From Leptotrichia sp. oral taxon 223 (GTDB taxonomy: Bacteria; Fusobacteriota; Fusobacteriia; Fusobacteriales; Leptotrichiaceae), in assembly GCF_013394795.1 (NCBI RefSeq), contig NZ_JABXYU010000001.1, positions 1,426,001 through 1,490,000 of the forward strand: a DNA stretch of 64,000 nt, given 5' to 3'. The notes beneath the pieces are model-generated. The model saw only the letters and a program-made list of their open reading frames with translations. It was not told where the DNA came from and did no database searches. The first letter of the stretch is position 1. Every line of letters begins with the position of its first letter. The translations under genes were made by a program, and so were the position numbers. Positions 1 through 9,830 of this stretch are shown piece after piece.

Positions 1-1
1 A

Positions 2-1018
2 TTGATATTTGTATTTCAAGTGGCTTTTAGAAAAATTGTATGTTCAATTTATATGAAAAAGCAAAATGTATTAATATTTGGCTCAAATCATATAAAAAAC
101 AACATTCAGGAAGATATTATAAACACGCTTGACTACAATTACATCGGATATATTTCAAACAATAAAAGCAGGGCGACAAAATATCTAATTGGAAGATACG
201 ATGAAATGGAAACAATCATTGCTAAAAATAATGTTGATATTCTAGTAATTGTAAAAAATATAAAAAGTCCTGATTTCAAAAAATATTTAAAGCGTATTTT
301 TGATTTAAAAATTAACGGGCTAAAAATAATGACTTATGAAGAATTCAACGAAGATATCCAAAAAAAAATTGATATAAATCAAATAAATGAAGAATGGCTT
401 TTGGAATCAAACGGGTTTGATATTCTAAACAATGAAATGCAAAGAAATATAAAACGGGGAATGGACTTGATACTGGCATTAATTTTGATGGTTATTCTTT
501 CTCCTCTGGCACTAATTACTGCAATAATTATTAAATTTGAATCTAAAGGACCGGTTATATTTAAACAGACAAGAATAGGTGAAAATATGAAGCCTTTTAA
601 AGTCTATAAATTTAGAAGTATGAGGCTGCATGATCCTAACAAATATTCGAAATACACTTTAGATAATGACGCAAGAGTTACAAAGTTTGGAAAATTTATG
701 AGAAAAACAAGAATTGACGAATTGCCGCAACTCTGGAATATTTTAAAAGGTACAATGAGTTTTGTTGGCCCACGGCCAGAATGGAATATACTTGCTAAGG
801 AATATGCAGAGCAAATAAATTATTACAACTTAAGACATCTTATAAAGCCTGGAATAACAGGATGGGCTCAAGTAATGTTCCCATATGGCGAAAGTTTAGA
901 TGATGCAAGAAAAAAACTTGAATATGATCTGTATTATTTAAAACATCAGGACTTGATACTGGATGTACTGATTGTTGCAAAAACGGCTAAGGCTGTTTTA
1001 TTTGGAAAAGGGAAATAA
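2..1018 (+). CDS. Polyprenyl glycosylphosphotransferase (initiating sugar transferase), 5' end outside window
   Basis: Membrane enzyme that would transfer a sugar-1-phosphate to undecaprenyl phosphate, the first step of a surface-glycan repeat. The C-terminal ~190 residues are a bacterial sugar transferase domain: a hydrophobic stretch (residues ~150-175), the basic KVYKFRSM motif, the RKTRIDELPQLWN segment, FVGPRPE and GITGWAQV. The ~140 residues before it look like the nucleotide-binding-like middle domain of the WbaP/EpsL-type family, which normally follows four or five N-terminal membrane segments. Those are absent, and the frame is open to base 2, so the gene almost certainly begins upstream of the window. 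It lies 5' of the nucleotide-sugar genes and probably starts the same glycan. The substrate sugar cannot be told from sequence. Confidence 0.9.
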   Translation: MIFVFQVAFRKIVCSIYMKKQNVLIFGSNHIKNNIQEDIINTLDYNYIGYISNNKSRATKYLIGRYDEMETIIAKNNVDILVIVKNIKSPDFKKYLKRIFDLKINGLKIMTYEEFNEDIQKKIDINQINEEWLLESNGFDILNNEMQRNIKRGMDLILALILMVILSPLALITAIIIKFESKGPVIFKQTRIGENMKPFKVYKFRSMRLHDPNKYSKYTLDNDARVTKFGKFMRKTRIDELPQLWNILKGTMSFVGPRPEWNILAKEYAEQINYYNLRHLIKPGITGWAQVMFPYGESLDDARKKLEYDLYYLKHQDLILDVLIVAKTAKAVLFGKGK

Positions 1019-1105
1019 AAAATAACAAATAAAATCGAGTTCTACACTAAAAGTTATTTATAATGTAATAGCGCCTGTATAATTCAAGGAAAAAGATGAT
1101 TATAG

Positions 1106-1334
1106 ATGAATAAGCAAAAAACATTGATTTTTTTTGATAAAATAATGAAAGAAACAGATGAAATGCCAGCAGAAGTAAGAGAAAGACTAAGTAAAGAATT
1201 AAAAGACGAAATTGAAATAAAGGTTGGAAACTAAGTTAGTTATAAGAGAAAATGATGCCAATGTTTATGTTATTCTGAAAATAATAAGTGATAATTTGTT
1301 GTTTTTAGATTTAAGAAAAAAAATAATTAAATGA
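1106..1334 (+). pseudogene. Possible frameshifted small gene between sugar transferase and rfbA
   Basis: The 330-base gap between the sugar transferase and rfbA is not empty. An ATG at 1106 opens 42 codons (MNKQKTLIFFDKIMKETDEM...) ending at 1234. An overlapping frame starting at 1224 continues in similar charged, helical style to a stop at 1332-1334. Joined by a one-base shift near 1224 they would give a protein of about 75 residues. I do not recognise the family. It may be a decayed fragment, an unusual overlapping pair or chance. No strong ribosome site precedes the ATG; an AAGGA lies about 18 bases upstream. Confidence 0.3.
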
Positions 1335-1348
1335 AAGCAGGTATTTAA

Positions 1349-2245
1349 ATGAAAGGAATTGTTTTGGCTGGCGGTTCTGGTACAAGGCTTTTTCCGTTAA
1401 CAAAATCTATTTCCAAACAAATATTGCCAGTTTATGACAAACCTATGATTTATTATCCCATATCTGTTCTTATGCTCGCAAATATAAAGGACATCTTAAT
1501 AATTTCCACTCCAAGGGACATTTTTTTATTTGAGGGGCTTCTTGGAAATGGGAAGCAATTGGGAATAAATATTGAATATAAGATTCAAAATAAACCAAAT
1601 GGGATTGCTGAATGTTTTTTGATTGGAGAAGATTTTATTAATCGTGATAATGTTACGTTGATTTTAGGAGATAATATATTTTATGGAAATGGATTTTCGA
1701 AAACTCTTGAAGATGCGGTTAACTATTTTGAAAATTGTAAAGGAAATGAATTAAATAGCAATGGTGCGATGATATTTGGCTATCCAGTGAAAAATCCCAG
1801 CGATTATGGCGTTGTTGAATTTGATAAACATGGAAATGTTATTTCCCTAGAAGAAAAACCGCAAGCAGCCAAATCAAATTTTGCAATTCCGGGATTGTAT
1901 TTTTATGATAATACAGTTATAAAAAAAGCTAAAGCATTAAAACCGTCAGAACGTAAGGAATTAGAAATAACCTCAATTAATGAATTTTATTTACTTGAAA
2001 AAAGATTGAAAGTAAAAACTCTTGGACGAGGCATGAACTGGTTTGATACGGGAACACCAAAAGGTTTGCTGGAAGCCTCAAATTTTGTAGAGGCTGTGCA
2101 AAATAGACAAGGTTTTTATATTGCCTGTCTTGAAGAAATTGCCTATACAAAAGGATGGATAAATAAAGAAATGCTTATTGAAATAATAAATAAGTTAAAA
2201 ATTTGTGACTATAAAAAGTATTTAGAAAGTTTATTAAAAAAATAA
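1349..2245 (+). CDS. rfbA: Glucose-1-phosphate thymidylyltransferase
   Basis: Condenses glucose-1-phosphate with dTTP to dTDP-glucose, entry point to dTDP-deoxysugars. At 298 residues it has the usual RmlA length. The nucleotide-binding signature GGSGTRLFPLT is at residues 8-18, with KPMIYYP close behind, GDNIFYG near residue 110, VVEFD and EKP near 160-175 and WFDTGT near residue 230. An AGCAGG ribosome site precedes the ATG. The usual partners rmlB, rmlC and rmlD are not in this window, so dTDP-glucose must be processed by genes elsewhere or used directly. It is followed by manC after a short AT-rich spacer. Confidence 0.95.
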   Translation: MKGIVLAGGSGTRLFPLTKSISKQILPVYDKPMIYYPISVLMLANIKDILIISTPRDIFLFEGLLGNGKQLGINIEYKIQNKPNGIAECFLIGEDFINRDNVTLILGDNIFYGNGFSKTLEDAVNYFENCKGNELNSNGAMIFGYPVKNPSDYGVVEFDKHGNVISLEEKPQAAKSNFAIPGLYFYDNTVIKKAKALKPSERKELEITSINEFYLLEKRLKVKTLGRGMNWFDTGTPKGLLEASNFVEAVQNRQGFYIACLEEIAYTKGWINKEMLIEIINKLKICDYKKYLESLLKK

Positions 2246-2318
2246 TTTATATATAGTTGCTGTTTTATTTATTTTAAAACACGCTAATAAAATTTTAAAT
2301 AAAAAAGGAGGAGCTGCA

Positions 2319-3395
2319 TTGACTTCAATAGTAATAATGGCTGGAGGAAAAGGTGAAAGATTCTGGCCTAAAAGCCGAATAAATCTACCAAAGCAATTTT
2401 TATCTTTAACAGATGACGGGAAATCTATGATACAACACACTGTTGAAAGGGCAAAAAGTTTAGTAAACATTGAAAATGTTTACGTGGTAACAAATGAAAT
2501 GTATAAAAATTTGGTTTTAGAACATGTTCCTGATATACCGGACGAGAATATTATCATCGAACCAGTTGCCAAAAATACTGCACCTTGTATCGGACTTGCT
2601 GCAATGCATATTGCCAAAAAGGATATAAATTCAAAAATGATAATTTTACCGTCTGATCATCTAATTAAATTTAATGAAATTTTTATTGACACACTAAAAA
2701 CAGCTTTAGATGTAGTTGAAAAAGGCGATAATCTGGTAACAATAGGAATCACGCCAAATTACCCTGAAACAGGATACGGATATATTAATTTTACAAAAGG
2801 TGAAAGTTTTAAAGACAGTGCAAATGTTTATGAAGTTTTACGTTTTGTAGAAAAGCCAAATTTGGAAAAAGCTAAGGAATACTTGACAAGTGGACAATAT
2901 TTATGGAATAGTGGAATGTTTGTATGGAAGGCATCGACTATTTTAAAAAATTTTAAGGAATATTTGCCAGAAATCTATGAAGGTCTGCAAAAAATTGGAG
3001 AATCAATAGGTACAGAAAAATATGAAGAAGTATTAAAAAAAGAATTTTCAAATCTTCCGTCAGAATCCATAGATTATGGAATAATGGAAAAAGCCAAAAA
3101 TATTTATGTTATTCCAGGAAATTTCGGCTGGGATGATGTAGGAAGCTGGCTGTCACTTGAAAGAATTAATAAAACAAATCAAGATGGAAATGTTATAAAT
3201 GGAAATGTTATAAGCATAAGAACAAGAAATTCAATAATTCAAGGTAATGAAAAACTTATTGCAACTATTGGATTAGAAGATATAGTAATTGTGGATACTG
3301 ACGATGTGACATTGATTTGTCATAAAGACAATACGCAGGAAGTTAAGGAAATTATCAGCAATCTAAAAATTTGTAATAGAAATGAATATTTATAA
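2319..3395 (+). CDS. manC: Mannose-1-phosphate guanylyltransferase
   Basis: Makes GDP-mannose from mannose-1-phosphate and GTP in the cytoplasm. The pyrophosphorylase signature GGKGERFWPKSR is at residues 9-20, followed by PKQFLSL. NTAPCIG near residue 86, LPSDH near 108, VEKP near 175, and NSGMFVW and GWDDVGSW further on are all typical. At 358 residues it lacks the C-terminal phosphomannose isomerase domain of bifunctional enzymes, so mannose-6-phosphate must come from a separate ManA. The start is a TTG placed 5 bases after a strong AAGGAGGAG; no ATG fits as well. It heads a manC-gmd-rmd series, so its product is probably committed to GDP-rhamnose synthesis. Confidence 0.93.
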   Translation: MTSIVIMAGGKGERFWPKSRINLPKQFLSLTDDGKSMIQHTVERAKSLVNIENVYVVTNEMYKNLVLEHVPDIPDENIIIEPVAKNTAPCIGLAAMHIAKKDINSKMIILPSDHLIKFNEIFIDTLKTALDVVEKGDNLVTIGITPNYPETGYGYINFTKGESFKDSANVYEVLRFVEKPNLEKAKEYLTSGQYLWNSGMFVWKASTILKNFKEYLPEIYEGLQKIGESIGTEKYEEVLKKEFSNLPSESIDYGIMEKAKNIYVIPGNFGWDDVGSWLSLERINKTNQDGNVINGNVISIRTRNSIIQGNEKLIATIGLEDIVIVDTDDVTLICHKDNTQEVKEIISNLKICNRNEYL

Positions 3396-3419
3396 AAATA
3401 AAAAGATAGGAGAATATAA

Positions 3420-4451
<1,032 letters not shown>

Positions 4452-4467
4452 ACGAGGGAGATTCTTA

Positions 4468-5397
4468 ATGAAAAAAGTATTGGTAACTGGAATTGATGGT
4501 TTCGTTGCAAGATATTTGTATGATTATCTTTTAAAAAGTGGTTATGATGTTTACGGAACAACAATAAATGAAACATATAAAAATGATAAGATAAAGATAT
4601 TTAAAATGAATCTGTTAAATGCAGAAAATGTTAATAATGTAATAAAAAATATAAAACCAGATATGATTTTTCATTTGGCTGGACAAAGTGCAGTAGGGCT
4701 TTCATGGCAAAAACCGGTTTTAACAATAGATGTCAATGTAAATGGGACTTTAAATTTATTAGAAGCTGTGAAAAATAATAATATAAATCCTAAAATATTA
4801 ATTATTGGCTCAAGTGACCAGTATGGAATTATAAAACCTGAGGATTGCCCAATAAAAGAAACACAAATGCAAATTCCTCAAAGCCCATATGGAATTAGCA
4901 AAAAAACACAAGAAGAACTTGGCAAGTTATATGTAAAAGCCTACAAGATGAATATTATATTTGTAAGAGCCTTTAATCACATTGGTGCTGGACAAGGTGA
5001 AAATTTTGTAGTTCCTGATTTTGCAAGTAAAATTGTAAAAATTGAAAAAGGTGCGATTCCAGTATTAAAAGTTGGGAATTTAGATACTTTGAGAGATTTT
5101 ACTGATGTAAGAGATATTGTCAGAGGGTATGTAATGTTACTTGAGAATGGGAAAATAGGAGAATCATATAATATAGGTTCAGGAAATGTTGTGAGGGTAA
5201 AGGAAATTTTAGAAAAATTAGTGAATTTATCAAATAAAGAAATAAAAATAGAAATAGATAAAGAAAAATTCCGTCCAGTTGATATACCAGTAGTGCAATG
5301 TGACAATACAAAGATTAAAAAAGATACAGGATGGAAGCCAGAAATTTCTATTAATGAAACATTGAAAGATGTTTTAGAATATTGGAGATGGAAATAA
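4468..5397 (+). CDS. rmd: GDP-6-deoxy-D-mannose reductase (GDP-4-keto-6-deoxymannose reductase)
   Basis: Reduces the Gmd product at C4, most likely giving GDP-D-rhamnose. It is an extended short-chain dehydrogenase of 309 residues with a Rossmann GIDGFVARYL motif at residues 8-17, HLAGQSAVGLSW near 70, GSSDQYG near 112 and catalytic SPYGISK near 140. Overall it resembles the Rmd family more than GDP-fucose synthase, which would carry an epimerase-type active site. A GAGGGAG ribosome site lies before the ATG. The next gene begins 4 bases after its stop, so it is co-transcribed with the exporter. The assignment to D-rhamnose rather than 6-deoxy-D-talose is inferred from family resemblance and context. 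Confidence 0.88.
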   Translation: MKKVLVTGIDGFVARYLYDYLLKSGYDVYGTTINETYKNDKIKIFKMNLLNAENVNNVIKNIKPDMIFHLAGQSAVGLSWQKPVLTIDVNVNGTLNLLEAVKNNNINPKILIIGSSDQYGIIKPEDCPIKETQMQIPQSPYGISKKTQEELGKLYVKAYKMNIIFVRAFNHIGAGQGENFVVPDFASKIVKIEKGAIPVLKVGNLDTLRDFTDVRDIVRGYVMLLENGKIGESYNIGSGNVVRVKEILEKLVNLSNKEIKIEIDKEKFRPVDIPVVQCDNTKIKKDTGWKPEISINETLKDVLEYWRWK

Positions 5398-5400
5398 ATT

Positions 5401-6174
5401 ATGAGAATTATAAAAGAATTATATGATTATCGTGAAATGCTTTCAAATTTAGTAAAAAAAGATTTAAAAGTAAGATACAAGGGTTCAGTATTGGGTTTTT
5501 TGTGGACATTTCTGAACCCTCTTTTACAATTGGTCGTTTATACGATAGTCTTTTCTACAATTATGAAAGTAAATATAGATAAATTTTATATTTATTTATT
5601 CATAGGATTAATTCCTTGGCTATTTTTTGCTACTTGCATTCAAGCTGGTTCAACAAGTATTTTGATGAATAAAGATTTGATAAAAAAAATATATTTCCCA
5701 AGAATTATATTACCTATTTCAACAGTAAATTCTGCTTTTATGAATATGTTTTACAGCATGATAGTTGTATTATTAACAATATTAGTCAGTGGCATTGGAT
5801 TTAGTAAATATATATTACTTTTACCGCTCGCTATGATTATGCAATATATTTTAGTATTAGGAATGACTTTTATATTTTCAGCTTTAAATGTATATTTTAG
5901 AGATTTGGAATACATTCTAAACATTATAGTAATGATATGGTTTTATTTAACTCCGATAATTTATGAAATTGAAATGATACCAGAAAAATATCGTTTTTGG
6001 TTTTATTTAAATCCAATGACAGGTATAATAAATTTTTATAGAAATATTTTATATTATAAAAGAATGCCAAGTTTTAATTCATTTGGTGGAATATTAATTT
6101 ATGGAATAATTATGATTGTCATTGGATATTTTGTATTTGAAAAATTACAGAAAAACTTTGCGGAGGAACTATAA
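5401..6174 (+). CDS. wzm: ABC-2 type polysaccharide export permease (Wzm-like)
   Basis: Inner-membrane subunit of an ABC transporter that moves undecaprenyl-linked polysaccharide to the periplasm. The 257 residues contain the family N-terminus (LVKKDLKVRYKGSVLGFLWT) and about six hydrophobic segments, with the characteristic LTPIIYE and LNPMTGIINFYRN stretches near the C-terminus. The reading frame ends TAATG, sharing its last base with the ATG of the ATPase gene, which indicates translational coupling. It is preceded by rmd with only three bases between. Related permeases also export teichoic acids and O-antigens; the rhamnose genes and Gram-negative cell envelope favour O-antigen or a similar rhamnan. 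Confidence 0.92.
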   Translation: MRIIKELYDYREMLSNLVKKDLKVRYKGSVLGFLWTFLNPLLQLVVYTIVFSTIMKVNIDKFYIYLFIGLIPWLFFATCIQAGSTSILMNKDLIKKIYFPRIILPISTVNSAFMNMFYSMIVVLLTILVSGIGFSKYILLLPLAMIMQYILVLGMTFIFSALNVYFRDLEYILNIIVMIWFYLTPIIYEIEMIPEKYRFWFYLNPMTGIINFYRNILYYKRMPSFNSFGGILIYGIIMIVIGYFVFEKLQKNFAEEL

Positions 6175-7457
6175 TGGCGAAAGATGTTGTAATAAGCGTA
6201 AAAAATGTAGAAAAAAGTTTTAAAATATATAGTGATAAAGGGCATACCTTAAAAGAAAGGTTACTTTTTTTTAAACAAAGAAACAGCTATACAAGACATG
6301 AAGTTTTAAAAGGTGTAACTTTGGAAATAGAAAAAGGAGAAGTTGTAGGGTTAGTTGGACATAATGGATGTGGAAAAAGTACATTATTAAAATTAATGAC
6401 AAAGATAATATACTCGGATAAGGGGAAAATAGAGATAAATGGGAAAATTTCAAGTCTTTTGGAACTAGGAGCAGGATTTCATCCCGATATGACTGGAAGG
6501 GAAAATATTTATACAAATGCTTCTATATTTGGGCTTACTAAAAAGGAAATAGATGGCAGGCTAGATGAGATAATAGAATTTTCTGAGTTAGAAGAGTTTA
6601 TAGACAGTCCAGTTAGAACATATTCTTCAGGAATGTATATGAGATTAGCTTTTTCTGTTGCGATAAATGTTGATGCTGATATTTTATTGATTGATGAAAT
6701 TTTGGCGGTTGGTGATGCTAGGTTTCAGGCTAAATGTTTTAATAAAATGCTGGAATTGAAAAAAAGAGGAATTACAATTGTAATAGTGTCACATGATTTA
6801 GGTTCTATAGAAAGATTGTGCAATAGAGCTGTATGGATTGAAAATGGCAAAATAAAAGATGAAGGTATACCGCACGATATTGTTGCAGAATATTTAGATG
6901 ACATTATGAATAAAGATAAGAATGAAAAAATTAAAATAAAAGATCAAAGTAAAGTAAATGATCAGGAAAAGAAGAAAGAGGTATTCGAAGAAAAAAATAT
7001 TGAAAAAGAAGAAAAAAAGAAAAAAGATAAAAATCGAACTGGAAATAAAGATATTGAAATTATCAATATAAAGTTATTGAATGAAAAAAATGAAGTAAGT
7101 GATACTTATAATTCAGAAGACAAATTAAAAATAAAAGTTAAATATAAAAAGAATAATGAAAAACTAAAAGATTCTGTTTTCGGATTTGGAATTTTTAGGA
7201 ATGATGGACTGAATTGTTATGGTACAAATACGTTTATTGATAATTTTGAGAAAATTAAAATTCAGGATGAAGGAATTGTTGAAGTAGACATAGAAAGTAT
7301 TCAATTATTAGAGGGTAAGTATTATTTGGATATTGCTTTTCATGATGAATATGGAAAGCCATATGACTATATAAGAAAAGCAAATTTTTTTACCGTATAT
7401 AGTATTTTAAAAGATACTGGAATATTTAGAATAAATCATAAGTTTAGTCACTTATAG
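6174..7457 (+). CDS. wzt: ABC polysaccharide exporter ATPase with C-terminal glycan-binding domain (Wzt-like)
   Basis: Energises the Wzm permease. Residues ~1-240 are the ATPase: Walker A GHNGCGKST near residue 60, the YSSGMYMRLAFS signature near 143, Walker B ILLIDEILAVGD near 163 and a switch histidine in VSHD. A Lys/Glu-rich linker (about 245-290) leads to a ~135-residue C-terminal domain with FGFGIFRNDG and YGTNT, matching the Wzt carbohydrate-binding fold that in characterised systems reads a modification at the non-reducing end of the chain. Its presence implies export depends on a terminal cap, and the next gene encodes a methyltransferase that could make it. The start codon overlaps the end of wzm by one base. 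Confidence 0.93.
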   Translation: MAKDVVISVKNVEKSFKIYSDKGHTLKERLLFFKQRNSYTRHEVLKGVTLEIEKGEVVGLVGHNGCGKSTLLKLMTKIIYSDKGKIEINGKISSLLELGAGFHPDMTGRENIYTNASIFGLTKKEIDGRLDEIIEFSELEEFIDSPVRTYSSGMYMRLAFSVAINVDADILLIDEILAVGDARFQAKCFNKMLELKKRGITIVIVSHDLGSIERLCNRAVWIENGKIKDEGIPHDIVAEYLDDIMNKDKNEKIKIKDQSKVNDQEKKKEVFEEKNIEKEEKKKKDKNRTGNKDIEIINIKLLNEKNEVSDTYNSEDKLKIKVKYKKNNEKLKDSVFGFGIFRNDGLNCYGTNTFIDNFEKIKIQDEGIVEVDIESIQLLEGKYYLDIAFHDEYGKPYDYIRKANFFTVYSILKDTGIFRINHKFSHL

Positions 7458-7476
7458 AAAGGAATATATTAAAAGT

Positions 7477-8631
7477 ATGGAAATAAAAGAAAATGACTTT
7501 GAAATAAATATAGACAATATTAATGTTGAAGAAATAATGAATAAAATAAGACAAAATATAAAAGATAAAGGATACTTGGAAGAAGAAAAAATAAATAATT
7601 TTGATTTCACTCCTAAAATAAGTGAAGAAGATAATTTTAGATATGATTTAGATATATTAAACCAAGTTTGGAATATTAATTTAGAAAGAGAAGTTTTGTC
7701 TAGGAATAAATTATTTTCATTTTTAAAAAAAGTAATTAGAAAATTGACAAGATGGTATATAGTTCCGATGCTACAGGATCAAATAACATTTAATTCATAT
7801 GCTGTTAGAGCTATAAATAATTTGAATAAGCAATTAGATAAGAAAAATGAAGAAATAATAAAGCTATTAAACGAAAGGGATGAAGGAATAAAAAGATTAT
7901 TAGATGAAAAAGATGAAAGAATAAAAAAATTAGAAAAAATAGAAAAAGAAAATAATTTTGATATGGATTATCTTGCTTTTGAAGATAAATATAGAGGTTC
8001 TGAAGAAAGTATACAAAAATTACAGGAAAAATTTGTAAGGTTATATGTCGGAAAAGATAATATACTGGATATAGGTTGTGGAAGAGGAGAGTTTATGAAA
8101 ACTCTGCTAAATGCTGGAAAACAATATGTTTTTGGTATGGATATTAATCCGCAAATGGTTGAAAAATGTAAAAAAGATGGGTTATCAGTTGAATTAAAAG
8201 ATGGGGTAAATTATTTATATGACAATGATAATCTAAATTTAGGAGGAATATTTTCATCACAAGTTATAGAGCATTTGAAACCATCACAAATAGTAAAATT
8301 AATAAAAGGAGCATATAAAAATCTTCAAGAAGGAAGTCCTCTAATTCTTGAAACAATAAATCCAATGGCATTGGTGACACAAACTATGGCATATACACTG
8401 GATTTGACACATAGACAGTATGTTCATCCGTTTACAATTGAAATGCTGTTAAAGGAACATGGATTTAAAAAAGTAGAATTTATTTACAGTTCTCCTGTTG
8501 ATACAGAAGCTCCTGTACTTAAAGATAATGATATGGATCAAAAAGAATTAAAAAAATATAATGAAAAAATTAGAAGAATGCATGAAATATTATTTGGATA
8601 TCAAGATTATGCGGTAATTGCATGGAAGTGA
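7477..8631 (+). CDS. Coiled-coil class I SAM methyltransferase, possible chain terminator
   Basis: A 384-residue protein in three parts. Residues 1-110 are charged and contain a basic patch (FLKKVIRKLTRWY). Residues ~112-158 form heptad-like repeats (NEEIIKLLNERDEGIKRLL) expected to be a coiled coil. The rest is a Rossmann methyltransferase with SAM motif I LDIGCGRGEF near 197 and the acidic FGMDINP strand. It lies directly after wzt and overlaps no neighbour. In systems where Wzt has a sugar-reading domain, a methyltransferase (WbdD in E. coli O9a) caps the glycan and a coiled coil sets length. The same role is inferred here, though the domain order differs and no kinase domain is present. 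Confidence 0.8.
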   Translation: MEIKENDFEINIDNINVEEIMNKIRQNIKDKGYLEEEKINNFDFTPKISEEDNFRYDLDILNQVWNINLEREVLSRNKLFSFLKKVIRKLTRWYIVPMLQDQITFNSYAVRAINNLNKQLDKKNEEIIKLLNERDEGIKRLLDEKDERIKKLEKIEKENNFDMDYLAFEDKYRGSEESIQKLQEKFVRLYVGKDNILDIGCGRGEFMKTLLNAGKQYVFGMDINPQMVEKCKKDGLSVELKDGVNYLYDNDNLNLGGIFSSQVIEHLKPSQIVKLIKGAYKNLQEGSPLILETINPMALVTQTMAYTLDLTHRQYVHPFTIEMLLKEHGFKKVEFIYSSPVDTEAPVLKDNDMDQKELKKYNEKIRRMHEILFGYQDYAVIAWK

Positions 8632-8636
8632 TTGGT

Positions 8637-9830
8637 ATGAAAAAAATAGCATTTATAGTTCCGTGGTACGGAGATAAAATACCAGGTGGAGCTGAAACTG
8701 AAACGAGAAATATAGTTAAAAATTTGACTAAAAAAGGAATAGAAATAGAAATACTTACAACTTGTGTAGAAAAGTTTTCTTCGGATTGGAATAAAAATTA
8801 TTACAAAGAAGGTAATTATGAAGAAAGTGGAATAAAAATAAAAAGATTTAAAATTAGAAAAAGAGATAATAAGAAATTCGATAATGTGAATGCTTTACTT
8901 ATGCAAGGAAAAAGAATAAATTTTGAAGAAGAACAGATATTTTTTCAAGAAATGATTAGAAGTACAGATTTAGAGAATTATATTGAAAAAAATATAGATA
9001 GTTACTCATTATTTTGTTTTATTCCATATATGTTTGGAACGACATATTGGGGTGTGAAAAAAGTGAAAAATAAATCTGTGTTAATTCCTTGTTTACATGA
9101 TGAAGCCTATGCATATATGGAAAGTTTAAAAGAAATTTTTAAATTATCTTTAGGCTGCATTTTTTTAGCTAAGCCTGAAAAAGAATTAGCAGAAAAATTA
9201 TTTGGGTTAAAAGGGACTAAAAAGAAAGTTATAGGTGGCGGATTAGATATAAATATTTCAGAGGATTTTAGTGGATTTAAAGAAAAGTACAACTTAAAAA
9301 ATCCGTATGTTTTATATGCAGGAAGAAAAGATAAGGGTAAAAATATTGACTTATTAATAGAATATTTTAAAAAATTTAAAGAAAAAAATAGTGACAACTT
9401 AGACTTGGTTTTAATTGGAGGTGGACAACTTGAAATTCCAAAAGAAATAAAAGGTTGTGTTCATGATTTAGGCTTTATTAATATAGAAGATAAATATAAA
9501 GCCTATGCAAATGCAGTAACACTTGTTCAGCCATCAGTAAATGAAAGTTTTTCAATAGTTATAATGGAATCTTGGCTGACAGGAAGACCAGTGATTGTAA
9601 ATAATAATTGTGAAGTAACAAAAAATTTTGCAATGGAATCAAATGGTGGATTATATTTTAATAATTATTTTGAGTTTGAAGAAATTTTAAAATTTTATAT
9701 TAATAATCCAGATATAGTAAATAAGATGGGACAAAATGGTAAAGAATATGTTTTAAAAAATTTCGATAAAGAAATTGTTACAAAAAAATATATAGATTTC
9801 TTTAAAGAGTTAGTAGGTGAGAAAAATTAA
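8637..9830 (+). CDS. GT4-family glycosyltransferase
   Basis: Probable cytoplasmic retaining glycosyltransferase with a GT-B fold. The N-terminal domain has the glycine-rich acceptor loop IPGGAETETRNI. The C-terminal domain has VLYAGRKDKGKN near 220 and QPSVNESFSIVIMESW near residue 300, carrying the E-x7-E pattern of GT4 enzymes. I chose the ATG at 8637 (MKKIAFIVPWYG) because GGAAG sits 7 bases upstream; an in-frame ATG at 8622 would overlap the methyltransferase. It is a paralogue of the enzyme at 10892, sharing the opening fold and a LTTC motif. Its place behind the exporter suggests it builds the rhamnan-like chain. Donor and linkage are not visible. Confidence 0.88.
   Translation: MKKIAFIVPWYGDKIPGGAETETRNIVKNLTKKGIEIEILTTCVEKFSSDWNKNYYKEGNYEESGIKIKRFKIRKRDNKKFDNVNALLMQGKRINFEEEQIFFQEMIRSTDLENYIEKNIDSYSLFCFIPYMFGTTYWGVKKVKNKSVLIPCLHDEAYAYMESLKEIFKLSLGCIFLAKPEKELAEKLFGLKGTKKKVIGGGLDINISEDFSGFKEKYNLKNPYVLYAGRKDKGKNIDLLIEYFKKFKEKNSDNLDLVLIGGGQLEIPKEIKGCVHDLGFINIEDKYKAYANAVTLVQPSVNESFSIVIMESWLTGRPVIVNNNCEVTKNFAMESNGGLYFNNYFEFEEILKFYINNPDIVNKMGQNGKEYVLKNFDKEIVTKKYIDFFKELVGEKN

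Noticed and set aside
4977-5306. - strand frames opposite rmd
   Set aside because: Shadow of a strongly supported + strand gene; low-complexity Phe/Ser/Leu-rich translation typical of antisense AT-rich DNA.
8622-8636. Upstream start for the GT4 gene at 8637
   Set aside because: It would overlap the methyltransferase and include the GGAAG ribosome site of the better start.
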